From: Colwellia polaris
GTDB lineage: Bacteria > Pseudomonadota > Gammaproteobacteria > Enterobacterales > Alteromonadaceae
Reading direction: 5' to 3'
Assembly: GCF_002104515.1 (NCBI RefSeq)
Contig: NZ_NBOE01000003.1
Span: forward strand, 124,001 to 188,000
Length of the DNA: 64,000 nt
Part shown: one piece after another, positions 18,635-28,219 of the stretch
How the letters are laid out: each line of letters starts with the position of its first letter
Numbering within the stretch: the first letter of the stretch is position 1
Notes under the pieces: model-generated
Databases searched by the model: none
What the model saw: the letters and a program-made list of their open reading frames with translations, nothing else
Told to the model about the DNA's origin: nothing
Translations under genes and position numbers: made by a program

Positions 18635-19993
18635 ATGATTGGATTTGATTACGGCACCTCAAATTGCGCTGTCGGTGTTATGGAAAATAACAGCCCAAAA
18701 CTTTTATCTTTAGGTGATCATGGGCGCTATATTTCGTCAACCTTGTACGCACCAAGTCGTGACGTTATTGTAAATTGGTTACATAAGAACCTCTCAGAAT
18801 CTGAACAAAAAAACTTTCAGTTACAGCGCCAGCATCAACTACAAAAAGGTAAAAACACGTTACGTGAATTAACGCTAGATGGTTACCCTACCGATTTGTC
18901 ATTTGGTCAACAAGCCTTAAATAATTACTTACAAGAGCCTGATGAAGGCTATTACATTAAATCCCCTAAATCTTTTTTAGGCGCGAGTGGATTACTGCCA
19001 CAGCAAATTGATTTATTTGAAGATATTGTTGCCGCCATGATGAGCAACGTAAAAAACCTTACCGAAGAAAGTCTAGGTCGAAGTGTTACGCAAACGGTTA
19101 TTGGTCGCCCTATTAACTTCCAAGGTTTACGCGGTGAAAAAAGTAATTTACAAGCATTAAAAATATTAACCAATGCAGCTAAACGCGTTGGCTTTAAAGA
19201 TGTTGAATTTCAATTTGAACCCGTTGCAGCAGGCTTTGAATATGAAGCAAGCCTAACCCAAGAAACTAAAGTATTAATAGTAGATATTGGCGGCGGTACA
19301 ACCGATTGTTCGATGTTATTAATGGGCCCTAAACAAGCGAAATCTGCCGATAGAAATACTGATTTATTGAGTCATAGTGGTGAGCGTGTTGGTGGTAATG
19401 ACTTTGATATAGCATTTGCTTTAAAAGGTTTGATGCCAAGCTTTGGCTTAAATAGCTTACTAAAAACGGGCAAACCTATGCCGAGTAACAGCTTTTGGCA
19501 AGCAATGGCCATTAATAATATTAATGACCAAACCGAGTTTTACAGTGCAACAAATGCCAGATTTTTAGCGCAATTGATACGAGATGCAGAGCAACCTGCG
19601 TTATTATCGCGTTTATTGACAGTACAAAAACAAAAATTAAGTTATCGTGTAGTCAATGCTGCCGAACAAACTAAAATTGCTTTAACTGACCAATCTGAGC
19701 AATTAATCGATTTGTCTGATATCGACGAAGGACTTAACGTGCAACTAAACAGGGATGACTTTGCTGTAGCGTGTAAACGTGAACTTAACTCAATTGCCAC
19801 GTTAATGAAAGATGCTATTACACAAGCAAATTGCCAACCTGATGTAGTTTTCGTTACTGGTGGTACCGCTAAATCGCCTATTTTGAATAAGTTTTTACAA
19901 GATCAATTTGCAAATACTGAAATCGTCATTGGTGATCATTTTGGTAGTGTAACTGCTGGGTTAACGCGTTGGGCACAAACTATTTATCGATAG
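18635..19993 (+). CDS. yegD: YegD-type Hsp70 family chaperone
   Basis: A 452-residue actin-fold ATPase of the Hsp70 superfamily lacking the substrate-binding domain of DnaK. The first phosphate loop GFDYGTSNCAVGV is at residues 3-15, the second, VDIGGGTTDCSML, near 217, and the adenosine motif VVFVTGGTAKSP near 404. This is the YegD family, putative chaperones of unknown clients. The start is well supported by GGAG six bases upstream of ATG. The gene stands alone. A weak inverted repeat follows its stop. Confidence 0.93.
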   Translation: MIGFDYGTSNCAVGVMENNSPKLLSLGDHGRYISSTLYAPSRDVIVNWLHKNLSESEQKNFQLQRQHQLQKGKNTLRELTLDGYPTDLSFGQQALNNYLQEPDEGYYIKSPKSFLGASGLLPQQIDLFEDIVAAMMSNVKNLTEESLGRSVTQTVIGRPINFQGLRGEKSNLQALKILTNAAKRVGFKDVEFQFEPVAAGFEYEASLTQETKVLIVDIGGGTTDCSMLLMGPKQAKSADRNTDLLSHSGERVGGNDFDIAFALKGLMPSFGLNSLLKTGKPMPSNSFWQAMAINNINDQTEFYSATNARFLAQLIRDAEQPALLSRLLTVQKQKLSYRVVNAAEQTKIALTDQSEQLIDLSDIDEGLNVQLNRDDFAVACKRELNSIATLMKDAITQANCQPDVVFVTGGTAKSPILNKFLQDQFANTEIVIGDHFGSVTAGLTRWAQTIYR

Positions 19994-20010
19994 CAACATA
20001 AAATAATATT

Positions 20011-20046
20011 GAGGTAGTTAAATTGATATCACAACTTAATTACCTC
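20011..20046 (+). terminator. Possible terminator after yegD
   Basis: GAGGTAGTTAA (20011-20021) pairs with TTAATTACCTC (20036-20046) with one mismatch over a 14-base loop, 17 bases after the yegD stop. There is no T run after it, so it is at best a weak intrinsic terminator. It may act on the converging GGDEF transcript as well. Confidence 0.4.
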
Positions 20047-20119
20047 ATTAAAACACTAAATCAACGTTACTATTTATCAATGAGATAACAACTTAACAGC
20101 CAATTCATTCGCTTCAAGA

Positions 20120-21925
20120 TCACACCTCTTCAATTCGGTTTCGTCCTAAGTCTTTGGCCTTGTATAACGCATTATCTAATTTCTGATACAGCTTTTCAAA
20201 ATTAGACTTAGAGTTTTTAACATAAGCTATTGAGAAGCTAGCAGTTACATGTAATTTTTCATTTGAGTCTAATGCCATAGGATTAGTTTCAAAGCTTTTT
20301 CTAATGCGCTCAACAATTATTTGGGCTGAAATTTTTTCTAAATCTTTCAAACACACAACAAACTCTTCACCACCAACCCTTCCAAAAAGGTCTTGTTGCC
20401 TGATATTACCCTTGGTTAATTTAACAATATGCTTTAACGCTTTATCACCAAAAATATGTGAGTACTTATCATTAACCGCTTTAAAGTCATCTAAATCAAA
20501 AAGAATAATCGCATGTACGTTACCCTGCTGACTATCTTTAAGGCTATTAATTTGTTCAAAAATAGCGCGTCTATTATTGATACGAGTTAACTCATCTGTT
20601 TCTGACAATTTTTTTTGTTTATTTTTCAAGTGCCAAACAAATAAACAAATTGCCACCAACAACAAAATTAAAATACCCGATAAAACTAAAACAATTTTTG
20701 AATTCTCTAATTTCGCAGAAACTAAGCCCAGTTCTAATGAAGCTAAATCTTGCTGCAACTCTGCAAAACCTAAAATAGACACCGAGTCTTGTTGATGAGC
20801 CAGTGAAGTTTTATTCAGTTCAATAAACTTTTCAAAGTGTTCATTCGCTAACTGAATTTGTCCTTGAGAAATATAATATTTAATTAAAAATTCGTAGTAG
20901 TAAATTAAGTTAGTTTCATTGGTCTGCTGGAGTAATGTGTCTTTATTGGCAATAAAATCATTAATACATTGGACTTTCTTATTTTCTACACAAGCGATTG
21001 CCTTATATAAAGCCATTCTATTATTTTTATGTAGACTTTGCGTGCTGCTTTGAAATGGTTCAAACTCTTCAAGAAGTGCTAACATTACATCGTATTGTTT
21101 ATCTATATAGGCAAACTTTATTTGCAAAATTAACGATAAAACCTTGTAGTCTTGAGTATCTGTAAATAAATCTTTTCCTGCTTCAAACTTTTTAAAATAC
21201 TCTTTACTATTTTCAATGGCTCCTGCATCTAAAAATTCAGTAGCAATAGCGTAATATGTCCAATGTATATCGTATTTATCCACTATAAACGCTAACTGCT
21301 TTATAAAAGTGTTAGCGGCAAGGTTGTACTGACCAATTGTCGAATATATTTCACCTATATTGAGGTAAGCATTACTGATAAATATATTATCGCCTTTATA
21401 CGACTCTAATAGTTTTAAAAATAGTTTAATTTGTTCTACCGGCGTCACTTCAGAACAGTATTTAATTTCAGCCATGTCTAAATATTTCATAAAATCTTGA
21501 GAGGCATTAGTTAAGCTTGACTTGGTTTCATAAAAAAAATCACATGATTTTTTTTGTGAATATTTATAATAAAATTCAGTCAAATCATAAACAGCAATAC
21601 TCAAAACGTCATGATTTACTTCTTCAATGGGTAACTGTGTAATTTTTTTTAATTGTCGTAGGTAATCTTCACTAAAGCCGAATTTACAAAAGATAGCTTT
21701 AGATTTTTGCCACAGTAACTTTGATCTTGCTAGGTTCGACAAGTCAACATTGTTAGCTAACAAAGCCTCGACTTTTTCATTTAACACGCTATCGACAGGA
21801 CAAATATAATCGTGGGAAGGCTTTATGCTATTAAGTGTAATTTTCAAATCATTGGTACTTGCATTAGCAGAACATACAAATACACAATAAAACACTAGCG
21901 TTAATAGCAAAATGTTAATTTTCAT
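20120..21925 (-). CDS. Periplasmic TPR sensor with membrane helix and GGDEF domain
   Basis: A 601-residue predicted diguanylate cyclase. A cleavable signal peptide (residues 1-22, ending SANA) is followed by about 380 periplasmic residues of helical, TPR-like repeats (for example AYLNIGEIYSTIGQYNLAANTFIKQ near 200). A single membrane helix lies at about 408-430 and the cytosolic GGDEF domain runs from about 440 to the end. The active-site motif GGEEF is present near 518, preceded by FDLDDFKAVND, so synthesis of cyclic di-GMP is expected. No EAL domain and no RxxD inhibitory site are obvious. The periplasmic repeats probably sense a protein or peptide; the signal is unknown. Monocistronic. Confidence 0.92.
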   Translation of the reverse strand: MKINILLLTLVFYCVFVCSANASTNDLKITLNSIKPSHDYICPVDSVLNEKVEALLANNVDLSNLARSKLLWQKSKAIFCKFGFSEDYLRQLKKITQLPIEEVNHDVLSIAVYDLTEFYYKYSQKKSCDFFYETKSSLTNASQDFMKYLDMAEIKYCSEVTPVEQIKLFLKLLESYKGDNIFISNAYLNIGEIYSTIGQYNLAANTFIKQLAFIVDKYDIHWTYYAIATEFLDAGAIENSKEYFKKFEAGKDLFTDTQDYKVLSLILQIKFAYIDKQYDVMLALLEEFEPFQSSTQSLHKNNRMALYKAIACVENKKVQCINDFIANKDTLLQQTNETNLIYYYEFLIKYYISQGQIQLANEHFEKFIELNKTSLAHQQDSVSILGFAELQQDLASLELGLVSAKLENSKIVLVLSGILILLLVAICLFVWHLKNKQKKLSETDELTRINNRRAIFEQINSLKDSQQGNVHAIILFDLDDFKAVNDKYSHIFGDKALKHIVKLTKGNIRQQDLFGRVGGEEFVVCLKDLEKISAQIIVERIRKSFETNPMALDSNEKLHVTASFSIAYVKNSKSNFEKLYQKLDNALYKAKDLGRNRIEEV

Positions 21926-22413
21926 AACTTAAAGTCCATTTAGCGTTTATATCCATTTTATTTTTATCATATAAAAACTACTTATTCTTACAGAAAATAA
22001 TACTTCAGACTAACAAGCTGCCTGGTTAAAAATAATGATGTTACGAAAATATACATTCATAAAATTTATCAAAAACGTTAATTTAAGAAAATTTTAAAGA
22101 AAGAATTAAAGAGTTTACCTGATAAAACCCCATTACTCTTAATATTTATTTAATTGTGTATTATAAACAACCCTATGGGCACTAAAAGTTTTATAAAAAA
22201 CCTGGTTGTCTTGCGCCCTGATGAATACAAAGGCTGAATTATACTTTCTTGATTACTTTTGAGTATTAAAAATTATTTCTAACCTTCAAAAACAACATTA
22301 ATCACTTAAAGTTTGTATATATATATCCGAGATAAATCAACCTACAGTACTTGAGCAAGACACTTATATTGCCTACAATAGCGCACTTTTTATTTATTAA
22401 CAGCACACATAAA
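21926..22413. other. 488-base AT-rich gap between divergent genes
   Basis: Very AT-rich divergent region between the GGDEF gene and DUF3297. An upstream frame extension of DUF3297 from TTG 22351 is open but its residues are unlike the family. No repeat, RNA or strong hairpin is visible; it should hold two promoters. Confidence 0.45.
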
Positions 22414-22662
22414 ATGACCGATACAAACTCACAACCGGCTTTACCTGATCGTCTTTCTATTAACCCTCGTAGCCCACATTATGTGGCTGCTGTATTCGAA
22501 CATGAAATTGGCATTAAAATTAATGGCAAAGAACGTTTCGATGTTGAAGAGTATTGTATCAGCGAAGGTTGGATTAAAGTTGCAGCGGCTAAAGCACTCG
22601 ATCGTCGCGGCCAACCTCTTTTAGTTTCTGTTAAAGGAACGGTAGAAGCATTTTATCGTTAG
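22414..22662 (+). CDS. DUF3297 family protein
   Basis: An 82-residue soluble protein that I recognise as DUF3297 (sometimes annotated as glutathione peroxidase-like without basis). Characteristic segments are PDRLSINPRSPHYV, GIKINGKERFDVEEYC and EGWIKVAAAKALDRRGQP. The start is ATG 22414, where the family similarity begins; an upstream in-frame TTG would add 21 unrelated residues. Function unknown. Monocistronic. Confidence 0.87.
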   Translation: MTDTNSQPALPDRLSINPRSPHYVAAVFEHEIGIKINGKERFDVEEYCISEGWIKVAAAKALDRRGQPLLVSVKGTVEAFYR

Positions 22663-22930
22663 AATGTACAAAAATAGATAAGATAACCTTCTTGTCAAAA
22701 TACCTGACAGGGTTTTGCATATTAATTCATGTGTTTTATAGCCCTGTTAGCGTTAGTAGCTAAAGAACCCATTTAAAAATTACGCTCTAAAAAGGCAAAT
22801 TGAATAATTGCCTCGACCCAATAGCCTGTGTAAATGTCATCATAATGACTTACAGCTGAAACATTAATGATTTACATGCTTTAATGGCATGTTAACCTGT
22901 TTTTATACAAATATATTGATTAAGCCTGAA

Positions 22931-23662
22931 ATGTCAGTAACTAACGCATTAAAAAGTAAAGCTCAGCCGAAAGTAGCATTAATTGTTGGTGCTAGTGGTT
23001 TGGTTGGTCAGCATTTACTCTCGCAACTATTAGCAAGTAAAAATTATAGCCAAGTCATTGCCTTAGTACGAAAACCGCTTGATGTTAATCATAATAAATT
23101 GATACAAAAACAAGTAGATTTTAATAATTTAGCACATAATTTAACGCAACTGACTAAGCCGAATAACGGTCAGGAAAAGTTAGATTTAAACGAAGATTAT
23201 TTACCTAAAATAGATCATGTTTTTTGCACACTCGGCAGTACTATCAAAAAAGCAGGTTCTAAGTCAGCCTTTAAGCAAGTTGATTATTTATACCCTTTGC
23301 TCATCGCCAAGCACTTTTATCAAGAAAATGCTTCTTTATTCTGTGTAGTAACAGCAATGGCAGCCAATGAATCTTCAGCTATATTTTATAACCAAGTAAA
23401 AGGTCAGTTAGAGTCAGCAATATGTGATATTGGCTATCAGCACTTGGGAATATTTCGACCATCAATGTTATCAGGTCAACGAAATGAATATAGACTGGGT
23501 GAACAATTCGGCACGCTAGTGATGAATGCATTAGCTTTTATGATCCCAAAGAAATACCGCGTAATTAAAGCAAATAAAGTGGCGAATGCTATGTTAGCTT
23601 ATGCTGAACATCCACCACTAGGTATTACTATTACTCAGTCAGATCAGCTGCAAAATCACTAA
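22931..23662 (+). CDS. NAD(P)-binding Rossmann-fold protein, NmrA/HTATIP2-like
   Basis: A 243-residue atypical short-chain dehydrogenase-like protein. The dinucleotide loop VALIVGASGLVGQHLLSQLL lies near residues 15-34, and the DHVFCTLGSTIKKAGSKSAFKQVD segment is typical of the oxidoreductase HTATIP2 family. A later segment, YNQVKGQLESAI, carries the Tyr-x-x-x-Lys-like pair usual in this superfamily. Substrate unknown. ATG 22931 is chosen since it directly precedes the conserved part; ATG 22889 would add 14 residues. The 3' end overlaps the converging GNAT gene by 32 bases. Confidence 0.83.
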   Translation: MSVTNALKSKAQPKVALIVGASGLVGQHLLSQLLASKNYSQVIALVRKPLDVNHNKLIQKQVDFNNLAHNLTQLTKPNNGQEKLDLNEDYLPKIDHVFCTLGSTIKKAGSKSAFKQVDYLYPLLIAKHFYQENASLFCVVTAMAANESSAIFYNQVKGQLESAICDIGYQHLGIFRPSMLSGQRNEYRLGEQFGTLVMNALAFMIPKKYRVIKANKVANAMLAYAEHPPLGITITQSDQLQNH

Positions 23663-24122
23663 GGGTTTTGCCTGTCATTCGATAACCAACCCACTCTTCT
23701 TGCGCGACTGCACCTAACGAGTGATAAAACTCTCTAGAAGGTGTATTCCAATCTAAACAACTCCACTCAAATCTTGCACAATCTTTTTCAACCGCTATTT
23801 TAGCCATTGCTTTTAACAACTTAACACCAGCACCTTTACCTCGGTATTCTGGCATTACATACAAGTCTTCTAAATAAAGACCCGATTTTGCCAACCAAGT
23901 TGAGTAATTAAAGAAATAAATGGCAGAGCCAATAGCCACACCATCAAGCTCACAAATTAAAGCAAAAACATGGCTGTTCTCAGCAAAAATAGTTTCTTTA
24001 ATGGTTTGTTCTGTTGCTAATACTTCATGTTCAGCTTTTTCATAAATAGCGAGATCTATAATAAATTTAAACAATATGCCGGTATCGTTTACTGTTGCTT
24101 TTCTTACAACTAAATTACTCAC
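23631..24122 (-). CDS. GNAT family N-acetyltransferase, spermidine/diamine acetyltransferase-like
   Basis: A 163-residue acetyl-CoA-dependent acetyltransferase. The acetyl-CoA binding motif is in DLYVMPEYRGKGAGVKLLKAM (near residues 85-105), and the following FEWSCLDWNTPSREFYHSLGA resembles the thialysine/diamine acetyltransferase subgroup related to eukaryotic SSAT. Polyamines or small amines are therefore possible substrates, by family analogy only. The last codons overlap the 3' end of the converging Rossmann-fold gene. Confidence 0.88.
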   Translation of the reverse strand: MSNLVVRKATVNDTGILFKFIIDLAIYEKAEHEVLATEQTIKETIFAENSHVFALICELDGVAIGSAIYFFNYSTWLAKSGLYLEDLYVMPEYRGKGAGVKLLKAMAKIAVEKDCARFEWSCLDWNTPSREFYHSLGAVAQEEWVGYRMTGKTLSDFAADLTE

Positions 24123-24188
24123 ATTAGCTCCTGATTATTTGGTTTTTATTATGCATTTAATAGTAAATGCATAGAGTGTTAAATACTA

Positions 24189-25082
24189 TTATTGATTATT
24201 TAAAGCGTGTCTAGCCCGTGCAACAATAGCAGTTGAAAATGTTTTAAATACGCCTTTTAACAACACCCAATGATGCCAGTATAAAGTTCTTATAATTTGG
24301 TGTTCAGGCATTAAACTTACCAGTTCTTTAGCATCGAGTTCAGCTTGTATTTGTAGTTTAGGTATTAAGCAATAGGCAATGCCATGTTTGGCAAAATTAA
24401 CAAATGCTTCAGAAGACCTCACGGTGTGGCATGGATAAGAGCCCTTTTTTAAGCCAAAAATTTGCTCAATATAATCAATATGCATTTCATCTTTTTGATC
24501 ATAAGCTACAGCAGGTGCAGTTGCTAATGCTTGTTGATTAATGCCCTTGGGAAAATAACGTGCAACAAAACTTGGCGAAGCAACTAACAAATATTGCATG
24601 TCTCCTAGCTTTTCAAAAGTACAACCAGGTAAAGCGTGCGGGTGCGTACTTAAAGCGCCAAACACTTCACCATCTTTTAAATAATTTATCGTTCTATTTT
24701 CGTCAGCAAGTCTAAAATTTACCGCAACATTATATTCGTGACAAACATCACCAATTGCCGAAATTAACCAAGTTGCCAAACTGTCAGCATTACTGGCAAT
24801 ATTTGCGGTTATTGTTTCGTGCTTTTTATCACCCGAAATATCAGGAAGAATATCTTGCTCGAGTAATTTAACCTGCTGATAGTGAGCAAGTAATTTTTTA
24901 CCAATAATGGTTGCTTCAATAGGCTGACTTCTAATTAATACTGGCTGTCCTATTGCTTGCTCTAAGCTCTTAATACGTTGGGAAACTGCTGATTGTGTAA
25001 CTGCTAAAACAGACGATGCTCGATCAAAGTTTTGTTCGTCTAGCACCACGCTCAACGCGTGGAGAAGTTTATAATCTAGCAT
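24189..25082 (-). CDS. argP: LysR family regulator ArgP
   Basis: A 297-residue LysR-type regulator. The N-terminal helix-turn-helix includes FDRASSVLAVTQSAVSQRIKSLEQAIGQPVLIRSQP, closely like ArgP (IciA). In E. coli ArgP senses arginine and lysine and activates argO. The divergent neighbour here is an ArgO/LysE exporter, which strongly supports the assignment. The start is ATG 25082 because GGAG lies nine bases upstream; the in-frame TTG at 25097 would place that site in the coding sequence. Confidence 0.92.
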   Translation of the reverse strand: MLDYKLLHALSVVLDEQNFDRASSVLAVTQSAVSQRIKSLEQAIGQPVLIRSQPIEATIIGKKLLAHYQQVKLLEQDILPDISGDKKHETITANIASNADSLATWLISAIGDVCHEYNVAVNFRLADENRTINYLKDGEVFGALSTHPHALPGCTFEKLGDMQYLLVASPSFVARYFPKGINQQALATAPAVAYDQKDEMHIDYIEQIFGLKKGSYPCHTVRSSEAFVNFAKHGIAYCLIPKLQIQAELDAKELVSLMPEHQIIRTLYWHHWVLLKGVFKTFSTAIVARARHALNNQ

Positions 25083-25097
25083 GACTTTTCGCTCCAA

Positions 25098-25232
25098 AAA
25101 TTTTAGTGATTAACTCACCTCACACACATTAGCAAAACTTATCAAAGATAAAAAACATTAATTATATTTATATACCAACATACGTTAGATTAGCCGCATT
25201 AACAAAACAGACAATCACTTTTTGGAGCAACA
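25098..25232. promoter_or_regulatory. Divergent argP-argO control region
   Basis: This 135-base AT-rich gap separates argP and argO and should hold both promoters and the ArgP site, as LysR regulators usually bind between themselves and a divergent target. Both genes are preceded by the same TTTTTGGAGC ribosome-site context. I cannot assign exact operator bases. Confidence 0.5.
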
Positions 25233-25847
25233 ATGGTTTCCCCTCTTCTACAAGGCCTCTTTTTAGGCAGCAGTATGATTATTCCTCTTGGCGCGCAAAA
25301 CTCGCACATACTTAACCATGGTATTAAAAGAAATCGTCATTTTTTGGCGGCCACCGTTTGCATGCTTTGTGATGTAATTCTTATTGCCATCGGCGTATTT
25401 GGCGGGGCTAAGCTAATCGCTACTTCACCTTCTTTAGTTATAGCTATATCTTGGGGAGGAATATTATTTTTGTCTGGTTATGCCTTTTTGTCTTTTCGCC
25501 AAGCTTGGCAAAATAATTATCAGAAAACGACAGAAGAAGGGATAAAAATTAATAACAAACCATGGCTAGTTATTATGTCTACACTCGCGGTTACACTGTT
25601 AAACCCACATGTTTACCTTGATACAGTATTAATTCTGGGCAGTGTTGGTGGTCAATTTGAAGGCAATGAAAAAGTCGCTTTTGCCGTTGGCACTATGCTG
25701 GCATCTATCCTTTGGTTTTATAGTTTAGCTGGAGCGGCAGCAAAAATGTCGCCTTGGTTAAGCAAAGCCAAAGTTAGAAGAAACATTGATATCATCGTTG
25801 GGCTAATAATGTGTGCAATTGCGGGTTCTTTATTTAATAACTTATAA
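25233..25847 (+). CDS. argO: LysE/ArgO family amino acid exporter
   Basis: A 204-residue inner-membrane protein with about six helices. The opening LLQGLFLGSSMIIPLGAQNSHILNHGIKR contains the conserved P-x-G-x-x-N of LysE/ArgO exporters, and STLAVTLLNPHVYLDTVLILGSVG contains the second conserved asparagine-proline. Export of arginine, and perhaps lysine or toxic analogues such as canavanine, is expected. It is divergent from argP, its probable activator. GGAG lies six bases before ATG. Confidence 0.92.
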   Translation: MVSPLLQGLFLGSSMIIPLGAQNSHILNHGIKRNRHFLAATVCMLCDVILIAIGVFGGAKLIATSPSLVIAISWGGILFLSGYAFLSFRQAWQNNYQKTTEEGIKINNKPWLVIMSTLAVTLLNPHVYLDTVLILGSVGGQFEGNEKVAFAVGTMLASILWFYSLAGAAAKMSPWLSKAKVRRNIDIIVGLIMCAIAGSLFNNL

Positions 25848-25851
25848 CTGA

Positions 25852-26193
25852 CTAGACCAGCCTTTTCTGCCAATTACCGCCATGATATAGCGTGCAGTTT
25901 TCTTCACTGTCGAGCTCAATTTGGTTTTTGGCATTTTTTAATTCTATGCCAACATCAGCAAGTTGATTAATAATTTGTAGCGCCAAACTGTCTTTACTGC
26001 TTGATTTTAAATAGTGTGCAAGCTTGGCGTTACTATCAAAAACACATACAATTTTTAAGCTTTCCGGGAATTTATTAAAATTAACGGTATGCGTTAACCA
26101 TTCAAAACCATCGATATCTTCTAACGCTGAATGACAAACTTGAGTTAGTGCTTTAACAATTTGATTATCTAATTTTTTATCTGATTTACGCAT
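25852..26193 (-). CDS. Conserved hypothetical protein (sometimes mislabelled Fis family)
   Basis: A 113-residue soluble protein opening MRKSDKKLDNQIVKALTQVCHSALEDIDGFEWLTH. I recall close relatives in Alteromonadales and Vibrionales carrying the label Fis family regulator. Nothing here resembles the Fis DNA-binding helix-turn-helix, which should lie at the C-terminus, so the label is probably propagated error. The middle is beta-rich (LKIVCVFDSN). Function unknown. It converges with argO with a four-base gap. Confidence 0.72.
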   Translation of the reverse strand: MRKSDKKLDNQIVKALTQVCHSALEDIDGFEWLTHTVNFNKFPESLKIVCVFDSNAKLAHYLKSSSKDSLALQIINQLADVGIELKNAKNQIELDSEENCTLYHGGNWQKRLV

Positions 26194-26352
26194 GTTATTT
26201 TAATATCACTTCTGCTTGATTGCATCTACAAACTTAACAGGGCCTTTATACAGTAACTGTACTCAATTTTACAGTTTGTTTTTATCCGTGTTATTGCGCG
26301 GCTCTTTAACAGCAGTTAAATCGATCATACAATTTAATTAGTTTTATTACCT

Positions 26353-26585
26353 AACCTGAGGTCGAGATAATAAGTGCTTGATACGCAAGTGAATCAAAAG
26401 CTTAAGTGGTAAAGTACATGCTATAGCAAGGTGAACATCACGAATAGACACCATCAATGCTTCATTTTATGCCATTTCCAAGGCAAAACGTTTATGAATA
26501 GCAACAAGCTATTTATCGACGTTTTAACGCAGATAATGGGTTAAAAGGAGTATTGAGCAAGTGCTGCTTACCCTGAGTTAAGGTT
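26353..26585 (+). mobile_element. Non-autonomous miniature element with terminal inverted repeats, copy A
   Basis: A 233-base gene-free unit bounded by AACCTGAGGTCGAGATAA (26353-26370) and TTACCCTGAGTTAAGGTT (26568-26585), imperfect inverted ends. The middle carries a hairpin at 26485-26525 with arms AAAACG...GAATAGC and GCTATTT...CGTTTT. Nearly the whole unit matches, in inverse orientation, the sequence at 55014-55243. Flanks ACCT and ATCT could be a decayed target duplication. It lies in the gap upstream of the GTG-initiated membrane protein gene. This has the form of a MITE, presumably moved by a transposase encoded elsewhere. Confidence 0.72.
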
Positions 26586-26800
26586 ATCTATTTATTAGCA
26601 ACTAGTCTGCCATAAATAATGTTAGAGATTTTCACCCATTTATTGAACAACATACAAGATTAATTATTCACTTACCATCGTATTTAACATTAAATTAATT
26701 CAACTATAAGTGAATAAAATCTTTAGGAAAACAACATGTTTTCAGGCATAATTATTTAATCATGACAAGGCAATTAACTGTTTAGGGGCAGACGATATAA

Positions 26801-28174
26801 GTGAATAATACCAAACTCACCCAAGACGAAAACCTATCGATTAAAGTTAGTTATCAGTTATTGCCTAATGATCATCAAAGACTTGATTTGTATTTCTCTC
26901 TACCTGTAGAAATGGGGATTGGTCCTAATACCTTGGCCGAAGAGCAATATTTTCATAGCAGTATTGAAAGCCACAGCGCTTATTATTCAGATCAGTTGCA
27001 TTTACCCTTAGTTCGCAGCCGTTTTATCAGTCAAAAAAAAGGCGAACAGAGCGATTATCGCTTGAACCTTAACTTATTCTCTTACCAAATTTTAATTGCC
27101 TTAGATACCGATATAAAACAAACAATTAAAAAAAGAGAGAGTGAAAGCTTTTATCCTCAAGCTATTGTGCTGGCTGAACAAATATCGAGTTTATTGAAGA
27201 AACTGAGAAGGTACACGCCACCGGATAAAAAACTGAGCCCGTTTTTTGAAAATGCTGACAATTACCTGAGCTGGCAAGTTGAGCAGTCATTTTTAAAGCT
27301 ATTATCTCGCGGGCCCAAAAGTAGCGATTTTACGACCGAGCGAAACTTTTTATTTGCATTATGTCGCAGCGAAAGTGAATACCGCGAAGCCAATCAATAT
27401 AATTCAAAAACGACTTTGGATGATCCTAATCGAATAACCAATAAAATGCGTTTACTGCAAAGGTTAATTGAGTACGGAGTAGTACTTCAACAAGAAGTTA
27501 AAAGCCTTAATCAAAATTTAAAACGCATGGTAAGTGGCGCAGTAACTATGGTTATTATGGCCTTTGTGATGATGTTGGTGCTAAATGCGCGGGCTAACTT
27601 TACTGAAGTGACTATTGCATTAGTCGCAACATTGGGCTTTATTTACGGTTTAAGGGAAATATTTAAAGATGATATTACCCGAGTGCTTTGGCGCAGTATT
27701 CAAAGAGGTTTACCTAAATGGAGAAACATTTATACCAATAGTGTAAACAAAGTTCGCATTGCAACTCAAACTATTTGGCTAGAGTACATTCGTGATAAAG
27801 ATCTGCCAAAGCAAGTAGATAAGTTATTTCAAAATAGACGTCATCAAAATAAGCAAGCCGCGCAGCTACTACATTTTCGCAGTGATATTAAGGTTAATGC
27901 AAAAAGCTTTATGCCTGGCTACGATGAAATTCAACAGCGCATTTTCTTTAATCTTACGCCTTTTATTCGCTTTCTCAAAAAAGGTGAAGGACGTTTGTAT
28001 TCGCTTGACGGTAGTAAAATAACCAAACAAGCCGTAGAGCGTCGTTACCAAATTAATGTGGTTCTGATGCAAACGGATAAACAACACCTGCAAAAAATGC
28101 AACGCTATAAAATTACTTTAAATCGTTCAACAATCGTTAATATCGAAGCGATGAAAGCAGATGACGATGATTAA
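26801..28174 (+). CDS. Uncharacterised two-helix membrane protein
   Basis: A 457-residue protein beginning with GTG (26801). The first about 240 residues are soluble and predicted mixed alpha/beta with a central positively charged helix (QISSLLKKLRRYTPPDKK). Two membrane helices follow at about 246-264 and 268-286, then a basic linker (WRSIQRGLPKWRN) and a second soluble domain of about 160 residues. Both soluble parts probably face the cytosol. I recognise no domain; the acidic tail ends ADDDD. The large upstream gap carries the miniature element. Conserved function unknown. Confidence 0.68.
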   Translation: MNNTKLTQDENLSIKVSYQLLPNDHQRLDLYFSLPVEMGIGPNTLAEEQYFHSSIESHSAYYSDQLHLPLVRSRFISQKKGEQSDYRLNLNLFSYQILIALDTDIKQTIKKRESESFYPQAIVLAEQISSLLKKLRRYTPPDKKLSPFFENADNYLSWQVEQSFLKLLSRGPKSSDFTTERNFLFALCRSESEYREANQYNSKTTLDDPNRITNKMRLLQRLIEYGVVLQQEVKSLNQNLKRMVSGAVTMVIMAFVMMLVLNARANFTEVTIALVATLGFIYGLREIFKDDITRVLWRSIQRGLPKWRNIYTNSVNKVRIATQTIWLEYIRDKDLPKQVDKLFQNRRHQNKQAAQLLHFRSDIKVNAKSFMPGYDEIQQRIFFNLTPFIRFLKKGEGRLYSLDGSKITKQAVERRYQINVVLMQTDKQHLQKMQRYKITLNRSTIVNIEAMKADDDD

Positions 28175-28219
28175 GCCTAATAAATACTCTTTTAATTGAT
28201 GAGGTTTTTATCTGCTGAA

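Noticed and set aside
22351-22413. N-terminal extension of the DUF3297 protein from TTG
   Set aside because: The added residues are hydrophobic and unlike the family, whose conserved part begins at ATG 22414.
25852-26193. Label as a Fis-family regulator
   Set aside because: No C-terminal Fis-like helix-turn-helix is visible; the label seems to be carried over between databases.
26257-26274. CTGT and ACAG halves resembling a LexA site
   Set aside because: The halves are ten bases apart; the gammaproteobacterial LexA site has eight. No SOS gene lies next to it.
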